From the NCBI GenBank assembly GCA_963824085.1, contig CAWGNT010000019.1, positions 1-64,000 of the forward strand: a stretch of DNA of 64,000 bases. Reading direction: 5' to 3'. Each line of letters starts with the position of its first letter. Position 1 is the first letter of the stretch. This document shows positions 33,567 through 41,929 of the stretch, in pieces. The notes under the pieces were generated by a model. The model was not told where the DNA came from and ran no database searches. It saw only the letters and a list, made by a program, of their open reading frames with translations. Source of the stretch: JARRNE01 sp963824085 (GTDB lineage: Bacteria > Pseudomonadota > Gammaproteobacteria > Chromatiales > Chromatiaceae). Both the position numbers and the translations under genes were made by a program.

Positions 33567-34077
33567 AACACACTCCTTGCTTTAGTTGAGTTGCCTCAGT
33601 ATTGCGCGAGCCGCGTAGGCTGTCAGCCCTCGATGTCCTTGCGCTGCACCTGCAAATTCGATGAGCTATCCCCTCCGTAGCCGCCACGCGCCTGGAGACG
33701 GCGTTCAACGACCACACCGGGAATGTCGTAGAGCGACTCCACCGGTGGCTATACGAGCCGGACCATCTCCGCCTACCATACGCTGCTTCATGCCCTGTGC
33801 GAACTGTACTCTCGGAGCCGTTAGGTGATGGGCACGCCTAGCTGTGGAACGCCTCCTGAGCGTTGGAAGTGATTGGCATCTTGGCTCAGCTGAACCCTCA
33901 TCGGCGGGTCCGGTGCGGGTCGGCGGGACCGTCGGCGCCACCGATGGAGTGCAAAGTGTTCCGGCTGAGTTTCGGGACTGATCACCCTCCTTGGAGGCGA
34001 ACGAAAATCCTTCGCAATCTGGTACATGATTTTCCGCCAATCGCCTAGCCACCATGTTGGACCCCCAAAGCAAACGA
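33567..34077. other. Gap with a transposase scar
   Basis: About 510 bp with no intact gene. It contains the repeat described at 33987-34048. The rest is unremarkable. Confidence 0.4.
33987..34048 (+). repeat. 62-bp dispersed repeat, copy 1 (transposase C-terminal scar)
   Basis: Matches 60754-60815 in about 54 of 62 positions. Both copies keep an open frame ending RTKILRNLVHDFPPIA (here) or RTKILRKLVHEFPAIA (copy 2) followed by a stop, as would the last codons of a transposase. Substitutions between copies are mostly at third positions or conservative, which favours a coding origin. The IS family is not assigned. Confidence 0.55.
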
Positions 34078-35628
34078 ATGATGAAGAAGTCTCTTTGCGT
34101 TATCGCCCTTCTCTTTTCATGCCAGCTCTGGGCCGGCATCCCCGCCACACCGGTCATGACTCTCTACAAGTTCAATGGGGACCTGCAGATCCCCTACTAC
34201 GCAGTCACCACCTTTCAAAAGAGGGGTCCCGTTTCCCCTGCCGGAACATTGACCCAGGGAAGCTCCGTGATCCCCTGTCTGGTGATCCGCGGCGGCCGGC
34301 CATTGGTCGACAGCGGCGGCACCCCCTTCGTGGGTTTTCGGGTGGTCGTGGATTCCAGTAAGGCGACCCCCGCATCCGCCGCGACCTTCAAGAAGGCATT
34401 GGCGACGCGTGAGTCGCTGGTCGTGCCCAATCACCATTGTGGCAAAGGCGCGAAGTATGTGCTCGACGTCCGCAACCTCTACGCGCTAACAAAGCCTCCC
34501 TTCTTTGAGCCCGCGAGGACGGGGAGGAGCAAAGCCCGAAACCAGGGCAAGAATCAGCTGGACGAGATCGTGGGCGCCTTCCACAACTCGGCGTTGTGCG
34601 ATAGGGCCAATCGTAAGCTGGCGGACCGCCGCGATGCCCTGAACCGAGCCTGGGTTCGTTTCATCTCGGACAATCCTGGACACTGGCCGCGCGACGCCCT
34701 CGTGCGCGCCAGACATCTCGACTACACCATGCGCACTGCCATCTTCGAAGGACATCTCGGTCGTGGCTGCAATGCCTACGGGACCTGTGAGCGCAACATC
34801 GTCGCCCTCTCGATCCGCAACCGGGCGCAGGAATCCTGCCTTGGCAGGCAGGGATGCAGCTACGAGGGTGATTTCCAGGGGGTCGCCTCAAAGGTCTCTC
34901 AATACAACATCTGGGACGAATACCTGACTCAAATCTCCGGCTTGACCTCCTGCTTCCTGCGCAACGACCTGGGCAGCGCCGCCTTCACCGCGACCGGGAA
35001 AGACAGCCCCAACGCCAAGTATTTCGACAAGATCCGCAGCATCTACGAGCAGAACAGCGCGGACGTGCAGCGCATCCTGTTCGGCACTGACCGCGACCTC
35101 GCGACGGTCTTCCCAGGGGTTCCGCTCGGCGAGCTCAAGGCGGTTCGCCACTACTACCATGCCCCGGCCATGGGGAAGTGCTTTCCCACCAAGAATCGCG
35201 TCGAGTACATCTCGGGCGCAGTGGCGCAGAAGGGCGGCAACTATGCCCTCATCGCCAACCAACGCATAGAGGTCGAGCGCAAGACCGACGGGGGATACCT
35301 TTTCAAGGAGTTTCTGGTGCGGACGGAGCCTGATCGGGACGTGACTTCCGTCGCCGACGACTACCCGGGCTTCGTCATCGACGGCCGGAAGGTCTCCCTG
35401 CGCAAGCCGTCGAACTGCCCCCCCTACGGCATACCCCGAGGCTGCCGATTCGACCGGATTGGGCGGTACCGGAAGACCCCGTCCTGGTTGGACGCCGGAC
35501 GGCCTCTCGGGATCACCTGCAGGGTCCCGGACCGAGGCGCGCAATGTCAGGGCAAGCCGACCATCAAGACGGTCACCGTCGGCGACACCTGCGACACCCA
35601 GATGCGTCCCGTCGCCGGGGTCCGATAA
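34078..35628 (+). CDS. Large secreted protein of unknown function
   Basis: 516 residues from the ATG at 34078 (a start at 34054 would add eight residues before the signal peptide). The signal peptide KKSLCVIALLFSCQLWA precedes GIPATPVMTLYKF. The mature protein carries many cysteines, several in pairs or close spacing (CNAYGTCERN, CLGRQGCSY, CPPYGIPRGC, CRVPDRGAQC, GDTCDTQ), suggesting disulfides in the periplasm or outside. No catalytic motif or known domain was recognised. It stands alone, with an IS scar just upstream and a terminator downstream. Confidence 0.75.
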   Translation: MMKKSLCVIALLFSCQLWAGIPATPVMTLYKFNGDLQIPYYAVTTFQKRGPVSPAGTLTQGSSVIPCLVIRGGRPLVDSGGTPFVGFRVVVDSSKATPASAATFKKALATRESLVVPNHHCGKGAKYVLDVRNLYALTKPPFFEPARTGRSKARNQGKNQLDEIVGAFHNSALCDRANRKLADRRDALNRAWVRFISDNPGHWPRDALVRARHLDYTMRTAIFEGHLGRGCNAYGTCERNIVALSIRNRAQESCLGRQGCSYEGDFQGVASKVSQYNIWDEYLTQISGLTSCFLRNDLGSAAFTATGKDSPNAKYFDKIRSIYEQNSADVQRILFGTDRDLATVFPGVPLGELKAVRHYYHAPAMGKCFPTKNRVEYISGAVAQKGGNYALIANQRIEVERKTDGGYLFKEFLVRTEPDRDVTSVADDYPGFVIDGRKVSLRKPSNCPPYGIPRGCRFDRIGRYRKTPSWLDAGRPLGITCRVPDRGAQCQGKPTIKTVTVGDTCDTQMRPVAGVR

Positions 35629-35672
35629 GCGCCGGACGCCAACCCTGATCATGCCCAGCCCGTCATCGCAGC

Positions 35673-35706
35673 CGCGACTTCCCCGGACTTGATCCGGGGG
35701 AACGCG
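35673..35706. repeat. REP-like palindrome
   Basis: Imperfect inverted repeat CGCG-ACTTCCCCGGA-CTTGA-TCCGGGGGAA-CGCG just downstream of the secreted protein gene. Palindromes of this form, followed by GGAAATCCAG, are common intergenic repeats in proteobacterial genomes. Confidence 0.5.
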
Positions 35707-35731
35707 GAAATCCAGACCCCGGAGATGGGAT

Positions 35732-35757
35732 GCGGAGCGCGCTCCGCGCGGCTTTTT
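35732..35757 (+). terminator. Terminator of the secreted protein gene
   Basis: Stem GCGGAG / CTCCGC with a CGCG loop, followed by GCGGCTTTTT. It lies about 100 bp past the stop at 35628 and is oriented to end the plus-strand transcript. Confidence 0.6.
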
Positions 35758-35959
35758 CGGTAATCACCAACGAAAAGCTGACGAGCGATCCGTCAGGCCC
35801 GAGCTAGTTGACCGCGATCAAGGCCACGCCGATCCGCCCGCGGAGAATGCGCTGATGTGCCGTTCATTTTCGGGTTTTCTATTTTTCGAGGACAAGAAGC
35901 GAGAAGCGAAAGGGCGAAGTTGTATCGAGCTCGCCCGGCTTTTTCGCTTCCGGACCAGG

Positions 35960-36061
35960 GGGGACGGGCCGCTCCCGGCGGGGGTGTCGGCAGCAGGGAG
36001 GCTGCCGTCAAGCCTACATGGACGTATTCACGGCGTCCCCCGGTGAGAGCGGCCCGTCCCC
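35960..36061. repeat. Long inverted repeat upstream of ygbA
   Basis: Perfect 15-bp arms GGGGACGGGCCGCTC (35960-35974) and their complement (36047-36061) enclose a 72-nt loop that itself has complementary G-rich and C-rich blocks. It ends 34 bp before the ygbA start, so it would fold in the 5' leader. It may regulate ygbA or be an inserted palindromic element. Another imperfect hairpin (GAAGCGAAA ... TTTTTCGCTTC) lies just before it, at about 35900-35950. Confidence 0.55.
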
Positions 36062-36095
36062 GAGAAACGAAAAACCCAACTTGGAACGGTATTGC

Positions 36096-36455
36096 ATGAA
36101 GGTTCTCCGCGACCGTATCGCCCGCGAGGAACGTACCATCGAGGCCATGATGCGCATCTATTGTCGCGACCATCACCCTCCCGGCGGTGCTCTCTGTGCG
36201 CAGTGCGGCAGGCTTCTCGTCTACGCCGGGCGCCGCTTGGCCACTTGCCCCTTTCAGGATGCGAAGCCCGCCTGCAACCGCTGCCAGGTACACTGTTACA
36301 GCGAGACAATGCGCGAGCGCGTCAAGGCGGTGATGCGCTACGCGGGGCCGCGCATGCTGCTGCGCCATCCGATCCTCAGCGTGTTCCATCTCCTCGACCA
36401 CCGGCGGGAAGCCCCGATCTTGAAGCCCCAACGCCGCAACGCCGAATCCCCCTGA
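36096..36455 (+). CDS. ygbA: YgbA-family nitrous oxide-stimulated promoter protein
   Basis: 119 residues from the ATG at 36096, which starts the conserved part (VLRDRIAREERTIEAMMRIYC). The YgbA_NO family pattern of cysteines is complete: YCRDHH, LCAQCGRL, TCPFQDAKPACNRCQVHCY, then VMRYAGPRMLLRHP and FHLLDHRR. The cysteines may bind a metal or Fe-S cluster. In E. coli ygbA belongs to the NsrR nitric-oxide regulon; here a long hairpin precedes the gene and no NsrR site was recognised. Confidence 0.85.
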   Translation: MKVLRDRIAREERTIEAMMRIYCRDHHPPGGALCAQCGRLLVYAGRRLATCPFQDAKPACNRCQVHCYSETMRERVKAVMRYAGPRMLLRHPILSVFHLLDHRREAPILKPQRRNAESP

Positions 36456-36711
36456 CCGCGGACCACCGGCGGCCGGGAGCTCGTCCGGTGCCCTATGCGA
36501 TCGCCGAGCCCCCGTCGGTGTGCGACGGCTCAAGACGTTTCGTGAAGCCGACCACAGATTCGCGAAGCTGGGCCGCTGTCACAGCCTCTGGCATGCGCTA
36601 GACTGTTTTCCGCGCTTATTCACTGCACGGCTTGCTTCGACTGGGGATTTGTGATTCGCCGTGCGGAGATCGACCGCGACGGCCACCCGATGTGACCGCG
36701 GGAGGGTCCTG
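36456..36711. other. Gap between ygbA and the Mrr-like gene
   Basis: About 255 bp, nothing recognised beyond the ribosome binding site GGGAGGG before 36712. Confidence 0.4.
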
Positions 36712-37932
36712 ATGGCACAGCGAGATGAAGGTTTCACGCGGGTTTCCGGCACGGCTGGGTTCCGCCTGACGGGATGGGCGGCGGTGCTCTTCGCGGCTGC
36801 TCTGTACGCCATGCCGTCGCCGACCGCCGAGCAGACCCAGCGGACGAGCCTAGACTTCAAGGGAATCTGGGAGGCCCTGTCTCTCCATGCCTGGCCGGCG
36901 TTGATGGAGGCTGCGCCCTATCTCCCCGCCGCTCTAGCCCTGATTGCCGTGGCGGCCCTCTTTCTGCGCCATCTCAAACGGCGAAGGCTGAGCCTCGCGG
37001 TTCTTCGAGACGCCACGGGTGCGGCCTTGCGGGAGCTGCCACGGAAGGACTTCGAACGCTTGGTGTCCCGGGGATTTCGCCGCCAAGGCTATCGCATGGT
37101 TCACCGCCGGAGCGATGCGCCGGAGGACAAGGTCGACCTCGAGCTGACCAAGGACGGCGAGCGTTTTCTGGTCCAGTACAGACACTGGCAGGAATGGCAA
37201 GTGGGCGTGGAGGCCGTCCAAGAGCTTCATGAGCTGATCCCTGAGACGGCCGCCGACGGCGCCTTCATCGTCATCTCGGGCGAGTTTACCCACGCAGCCG
37301 AACGCTTTGCCCAGGGGAAGAAGGTCCAGCTCGTCGATGTGCATCGCCTGCGGGAGATGCTGTGCAGGCATGGCAAACCCGAGTTTCGCCTGGGCCCCAG
37401 ACAACGGACGCAGCACCCGGGCAAAAGGCTGCCAATCGCGGGCCTCGCCGCTGCGGCCATCGGTTCGCTGGCAATCGGCGGTGCCCTGTGGTGGTTCGGA
37501 CCGTCGTCATCGCTCGGCCCCCGCCCGCCTCTGGTCGTCCAAGCCGTCCCGGCCGGCCCGACTCTGACTGTCCAAGCCTTCCCAGCCGTTGCTCAGCCGG
37601 AGCGGGCAGAAGCCTATCGCGCTCGCACCCCTGTGCTGCCGGCCGAGATTCGAATGGACTTCCCTAAGCCCGGCGAGGTGCGGTCCGCGAAGCGGCATCC
37701 GCGGGTGGTTGAGCGGGACGCCAACGCCAAGCGAGAGCGACGGGCCGAGGCCCTCGAGGCCGACTTCGAGCTCGAGTATCAGCCTCCGCCAGACTGCGAC
37801 AACTGGCGGTCGATGGAGCACATGGTGGCCTGCGGTAACCACCGCATCCGGGCATGGAAGGAATACCAGGCGAAGCACTGGGCGCTTGGGCGCATCGACA
37901 CCGCGAGGGCGGAGATCCGGGCGCCCGAATAG
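36712..37932 (+). CDS. Membrane-anchored Mrr-like endonuclease-fold protein
   Basis: 406 residues from the ATG at 36712, preceded by GGGAGGG. Two N-terminal transmembrane segments (WAAVLFAAALYAM; YLPAALALIAVAALFL) are followed by an Mrr-type domain: LPRKDFERLVSRGFRRQGY, VDLELTKDGERFLVQYRHW, and GVEAVQELHELI. In active Mrr-type nucleases the motif is D ... QCKxW; here the Lys position reads R (QYRHW), so activity is doubtful. A third hydrophobic segment (LAAAAIGSLAIGGALWWFG) comes near residue 255, then a Pro-rich stretch and a C-terminal part with CDNWRSMEHMVACGNHRI. Role unknown. Confidence 0.75.
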   Translation: MAQRDEGFTRVSGTAGFRLTGWAAVLFAAALYAMPSPTAEQTQRTSLDFKGIWEALSLHAWPALMEAAPYLPAALALIAVAALFLRHLKRRRLSLAVLRDATGAALRELPRKDFERLVSRGFRRQGYRMVHRRSDAPEDKVDLELTKDGERFLVQYRHWQEWQVGVEAVQELHELIPETAADGAFIVISGEFTHAAERFAQGKKVQLVDVHRLREMLCRHGKPEFRLGPRQRTQHPGKRLPIAGLAAAAIGSLAIGGALWWFGPSSSLGPRPPLVVQAVPAGPTLTVQAFPAVAQPERAEAYRARTPVLPAEIRMDFPKPGEVRSAKRHPRVVERDANAKRERRAEALEADFELEYQPPPDCDNWRSMEHMVACGNHRIRAWKEYQAKHWALGRIDTARAEIRAPE

Positions 37933-38103
37933 GTCGTAGGCCGCGCCCAACAGGTTCTGTCGGTCGACCGTAAGCGTAGTCCGATGATGCGATTCGACGA
38001 CTCATCAACGTCTTATCTTCGTGTCCTTCGTGGTGCAGTCGTTTGCGCCGAGCATGGTGACCGCTGGGGACTGTTTATCGCGAAATCGCCTTAGTAGCTC
38101 CCG
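37933..38103. other. Gap with a TTCGTG-type repeat
   Basis: Noncoding. It holds the repeat CTTCGTGTCCTTCGTGGTG at 38017-38035, a relative of the copies near the Doc gene. Confidence 0.5.
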
Positions 38104-38560
38104 CTAACGCCGTCGCGCCTGCGCAAACGCATTGAGCCAAGGCGTGAGGCCGCGCGCCTTCACCCCGAAATCTCCCACCCCGCACGCCCCAGGCGCAACA
38201 GCCTTATCCGTGCGCATCAGCTCGACCTGCTCACGCGTGAAGGGAGGATTGGGAAGCAGCCAAAATGTGGCACCGACCGGCGCGGCGACTGCATAGGGTA
38301 GCGGCAGCACCCAGCGGCGTTTGCTCAGGGCCAGCGCCAATCGCTGAACCAGTTCCCACAGGCCAAAGACCTGCGCCCTACCCGCCTCAATCGTCATGCC
38401 GGCGCTGTCCGCCGCCTCCGAGACACGGACCAGGGCGCGAGCGCAAGGTCGTCGACATGCACCGGCTGGAAACGGGTTTGCGCACCGAATAGGGGATGAT
38501 CGGGAGCGCGTTCACAATGCCGGCCATCTAGTCGAAGAAGTGGTCGTCATCGCCGCTGAG
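38104..38560 (-). pseudogene. NDUFA9-like NAD(P)-binding protein relic
   Basis: Minus-strand pieces: DDHFF then an in-frame TAG (38528-38530), then MAGIVNALPIIP; after a frameshift TRFQPVHVDDLAL; after another, AGRAQVFGLWELVQRLALAL with PLPYAVAAPVGATFWLLPNP and FTREQVELMRTDKAVAPG at the end. This is the second half of the atypical SDR family related to the complex I NDUFA9 subunit. The N-terminal Rossmann part is missing. The in-frame stop shows true decay, not only sequencing error. It lies head-to-head with nuoA. Confidence 0.65.
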
Positions 38561-38923
38561 TGCTCCCGGAGAAGCCTTATTCTACGGGTGGCATTGGACC
38601 GGGAGCGGTTGATATCCACCACCATCGCGCTCGGGTCTCAAATGACCGTGGCGAGGCGCACGGCCAGGTGGGCGGGCGATTGCCAATTGGTACCTGCCCC
38701 TCGCCTTTGTTACCGCCCCGGGGAACCGTTCAGGCATAATCTCTGCAGACTCTCGGTCGCAACATGGCCTTGCCCATTGGGGACGCGAGCACCGCCGTTG
38801 CGGATCCGGGGGTAGGGTCCGGGCAGTGACGTCGAGGGGCTGCCAAGGACGCCGGGGCGAGTGCGTGTGGCGTCAACAAGAGCTACCGACCAAGACAACA
38901 CAAAAAAACTTGTAAGGGGAACA
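38561..38923 (+). promoter_or_regulatory. Upstream region of the nuo operon
   Basis: About 360 bp. A GGCATAATCT box near 38731 fits an extended -10 element, with no convincing -35 at the right distance. TAAGGGG before 38924 is the nuoA ribosome binding site. No known regulator site was recognised. Confidence 0.4.
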
Positions 38924-39337
38924 ATGAACCCGAGCTTTCTAGAGACGGCTTACTGGCCGCTCGTGGTGTACCTCGGCCTGGTCATCGCCGCCGTATTGGG
39001 GCTGACAGCCGCCTCCCATGTCCTCGGCCCTCGCCATCGCGAGCAGGCCACGGCCGAGCCCTTCGAGTCCGGAATCGTCCAGGTCGGGACGGGCAGACTC
39101 AGATTCCCAGTTCACTTTTATCTGGTCGCCGTGCTCTTCGTCATCTTCGACCTGGAGACGGTGTTCGTCTTCGCTTGGGCCGGGGCCGTGCGGGAGGCAG
39201 GCTGGGCCGGCTTCGTGGAGATGCTGATCTTCGTGGCCGTCCTGGCAGTCGGGCTCGCCTACCTATGGCGCATCGGGGCGCTGGACCGCTGGCGCGCCCG
39301 AGGCCGTACCCCTCGCATTCGAGTGGAGGGCGACTGA
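38924..39337 (+). CDS. nuoA: NADH-quinone oxidoreductase subunit A
   Basis: 137 residues from the ATG at 38924. Three membrane helices with the family's AEPFESGIVQVGTGRLRFPV loop (PFExG) between the first two, and IFDLETVFVFAWA in the second helix with conserved Asp/Glu. Together with NuoJ, K and H it forms the membrane part next to the quinone site. It is the first gene of a plus-strand operon with 1-bp gap to nuoB. Confidence 0.95.
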   Translation: MNPSFLETAYWPLVVYLGLVIAAVLGLTAASHVLGPRHREQATAEPFESGIVQVGTGRLRFPVHFYLVAVLFVIFDLETVFVFAWAGAVREAGWAGFVEMLIFVAVLAVGLAYLWRIGALDRWRARGRTPRIRVEGD

Positions 39338-39338
39338 C

Positions 39339-39974
39339 ATGCGCTGGACGCTCGACAAGCCGCAACACGATGCCCCCCCTTCCAGCGGCGACTCGGAGGC
39401 GGAGACCCTGCGGCGCAACCTCGTGATGGGCCGCCTCGAGCAGCTGGTCGCGTGGGGACGCAAGAATTCTCTGTGGCCATACAATTTCGGGCTGTCGTGC
39501 TGCTACGTGGAGATGGCCACGGCCCTCACCCCGCCCCACGACATCGCGCGCTTCGGCTCCGAAGTCATCCGCGCCACCCCGCGAGAGGCGGATGTCATCA
39601 TCATCTCCGGCACGGTGTTCGCGAAGGTGGCTCCGGTTATTCGCCGCCTTTACGAGCAGATGATGGAGCCCCGGTGGGTCATCTCCATGGGCTCCTGCGC
39701 CAACTCCGGGGGGATGTACGACATCTACAGCGTGGTCCAGGGGGTCGACAGGTTCTTGCCCGTGGACGTGTACGTCCCGGGATGTCCGCCGCGGCCAGAA
39801 GCCCTGATCGAAGGTCTGCTCCTGCTGCAGCGGGCAATCGGCACCGAGCGTCGACCCTTGAGCTGGACGATCGGCGACCAGGGCGTCTACCGCCCGCAGC
39901 AGCCGAGCCAGCGCGAGCGCAAGCGCGAGGCCCGCAGCCAGATCACCAAGCTAAGGCCGACCGACCGTGCCTGA
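39339..39974 (+). CDS. nuoB: NADH-quinone oxidoreductase subunit B
   Basis: 211 residues. Carries the N2 [4Fe-4S] cluster that passes electrons to quinone: ligands C54 and C55 (FGLSCCYVEM), C120 (SMGSCANSGG) and C149 (YVPGCPPRPEAL) are all present. The C-terminal 40 residues are an extra basic tail. The stop overlaps the nuoCD start. Confidence 0.96.
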   Translation: MRWTLDKPQHDAPPSSGDSEAETLRRNLVMGRLEQLVAWGRKNSLWPYNFGLSCCYVEMATALTPPHDIARFGSEVIRATPREADVIIISGTVFAKVAPVIRRLYEQMMEPRWVISMGSCANSGGMYDIYSVVQGVDRFLPVDVYVPGCPPRPEALIEGLLLLQRAIGTERRPLSWTIGDQGVYRPQQPSQRERKREARSQITKLRPTDRA

Positions 39975-41739
39975 GCCGGGCACGGCAGCGAGGCGGGCGG
40001 AGACCGCCCTGGTCGACGAGCTGCGTGATGAGCTCGCCGAGACGAGCTTCACTGCCCAGGAGACGGCCGACGGCATTCCGACCCTTTGGATCGAGCGGAA
40101 AGATCTGCTCAAGGTGCTGCGCCGCATGAAGAGCGGCGTCGCGCACCCCTACCCCATGCTGTATGACCTGACCGCGATCGATGAGCGGGTGCGCCGGCAC
40201 CAGGAGGGCCAGCCCAAGGGCGATTTCACCGCCGTCTACCAGCTTCTGTCGCCGGAGCGAGACCGCGATCTACGCCTCAAGGTCGCCCTCGCGGAGGACG
40301 ACCTCTCCCTGCCCAGCGCGCGCGAAATCTACCGCAACGCCGACTGGTACGAGCGCGAGGTGTGGGACCTCTTCGGCGTTCATTTTGAGGGTCACCCCCA
40401 TCTCACGCGGATCCTGATGCCGCCCACCTGGGAAGGCCATCCCCTGCGCAAGGATCACCCCGCCCGAGCTACCGAGCTCCCGGAGTACAGCCTGTCCGAC
40501 GAGCGCCAGCGGCAAGAGCAGGAGGCCATGCGCTTCCGGCCAGAGGACTGGGGCATGGAGCGCGCCCACGAAGACACAGACTTCCTGTTCCTGAACCTGG
40601 GCCCCAACCATCCAGGGACCCACGGCGTCTTCCGGGTGATCATCCAGCTCGACGGTGAGGAGATCATCGACGCGGTCCCCGATATCGGGTTTCACCATCG
40701 GGGCGCGGAAAAGATGGGCGAGCGCCAGACCTGGCACAGCTACATCCCGTACACCGACCGCATCGACTATCTGGGCGGTGTCATGAACAACCTGCCCTAC
40801 GTGCTGACGGTAGAGAAGCTCGCGGGCATCCGGGTCCCGGCGCGGGTCGAGGTGATTCGGGTGATGCTCTGTGAGCTGTTTCGGATCGCGAGCCATCTGC
40901 TGTTCTTCGGCACCATGGTGCAGGACATGGGGCAGATGTCGCCGGTCTTCTACACCTTCAGCGACCGCCAGAAGATCTACGACATCATCGAGGCGGTGTG
41001 CGGCTTCCGCATGCATCCGGCCTGGTTCCGCATCGGCGGCCTCGCGGACGATCTGCCGGAGGGCTGGCAGCGGTTGGTCAGGGATCTGCTCGAGTACCTG
41101 CCCCCGCGCCTGGACGAATACGAGCGCATGTCGCTGCGCAACGGCATCTTTCGCCGCCGCACGCGCCACGTGGGCGCCTACACCACCGCCGAGGCCCTGG
41201 AGTGGGGGGCGACCGGCCCTGGTCTGCGGGCGACCGGCATGGAGTGGGACCTGCGCAAGGCGCGACCCTACTCCGGCTACGACCAATTCGAGTTCGATAT
41301 CCCCATCGGCGAGCGCGGCGACTGCTACGACCGTACCGCGGTGAGGCTGGAGGAGATGCGCCAAAGCCTGCGCATCGTAGAGCAGTGCCTCGAGAACATG
41401 CCGCTCGGTGAGCACAAGGCACGCCACCCGCTCACCACGCCGCCTCTCAAGGACTACACGATGCACGACATCGAGACCTTGATCCACCACTTCGTGGAGA
41501 TCGGCTGGGGACCGATCATTCCCCCCGGAGAGGCGTCCACGGCGGTCGAGGCGACCAAGGGGATCAACAGCTATTACCTTGTCTCCGACGGCGGAAACAT
41601 GTCCTATCGCACGCGCATCCGTACCCCTTCGTTCGCGCACCTCCAGATGATTCCTGCCATCAGCCGCGGCCACACGGTCGCAGATCTCATCGCGATCCTG
41701 GGCAGCATCGACTTTGTCATGGCGGACGTGGACCGATGA
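39967..41739 (+). CDS. nuoC: NADH-quinone oxidoreductase fused subunits C and D
   Basis: 590 residues. NuoC (about 1-190) shows YERMVWDLFG-like YEREVWDLFGVHFEGHP and PLRKDHP; NuoD follows from about 204 with FLNLGPNHPGTHGVFR, IGFHHRGAEK and the C-terminal FAHLQMIPAISRGHTVADLIAILGSIDFVMADVDR. NuoD contributes the quinone-binding pocket next to NuoB. A C-D fusion is the E. coli arrangement. The conserved His-Gly and Tyr regions of the quinone site are present. The full protein is in one intact frame. Confidence 0.95.
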   Translation: MPEPGTAARRAETALVDELRDELAETSFTAQETADGIPTLWIERKDLLKVLRRMKSGVAHPYPMLYDLTAIDERVRRHQEGQPKGDFTAVYQLLSPERDRDLRLKVALAEDDLSLPSAREIYRNADWYEREVWDLFGVHFEGHPHLTRILMPPTWEGHPLRKDHPARATELPEYSLSDERQRQEQEAMRFRPEDWGMERAHEDTDFLFLNLGPNHPGTHGVFRVIIQLDGEEIIDAVPDIGFHHRGAEKMGERQTWHSYIPYTDRIDYLGGVMNNLPYVLTVEKLAGIRVPARVEVIRVMLCELFRIASHLLFFGTMVQDMGQMSPVFYTFSDRQKIYDIIEAVCGFRMHPAWFRIGGLADDLPEGWQRLVRDLLEYLPPRLDEYERMSLRNGIFRRRTRHVGAYTTAEALEWGATGPGLRATGMEWDLRKARPYSGYDQFEFDIPIGERGDCYDRTAVRLEEMRQSLRIVEQCLENMPLGEHKARHPLTTPPLKDYTMHDIETLIHHFVEIGWGPIIPPGEASTAVEATKGINSYYLVSDGGNMSYRTRIRTPSFAHLQMIPAISRGHTVADLIAILGSIDFVMADVDR

Positions 41740-41929
41740 GGCTGGGAAAAGCCGCAAGCGCCCAGCGGAGAGCCGCCAGCAACTGGCGACGCGTCAACGT
41801 CTGGCGCCACAGCCGAGCGCAACCCCGACGGGAGCGCTCGATCCGCGCCCAAGGGTTTAATCTCGAGATGCTGGAAGCTGGCGGCTGGAAGCTGGCGGCT
41901 GGAAGCTGGCGGCTCGAGGCTACCCGCCC
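41740..41929. other. Insertion between nuoCD and nuoE
   Basis: 190 bp break an otherwise tight operon. It ends with three tandem copies of CTGGAAGCTGGCGG (41871-41912). A plus-strand frame runs through it (MRLGKAASAQRRAASNWRRV...) but looks repeat-derived rather than a real protein. Confidence 0.55.
41871..41912 (+). repeat. 14-bp tandem repeat, three copies
   Basis: CTGGAAGCTGGCGG repeated three times without mismatch, then CTCGAGGC. It lies 18 bp upstream of the nuoE start codon and could affect its translation. Confidence 0.85.

Noticed and set aside
40270..41757. A 495-codon minus-strand frame inside nuoCD.
   Set aside because: It is an antisense shadow of the nuoCD gene produced by high GC codon bias.
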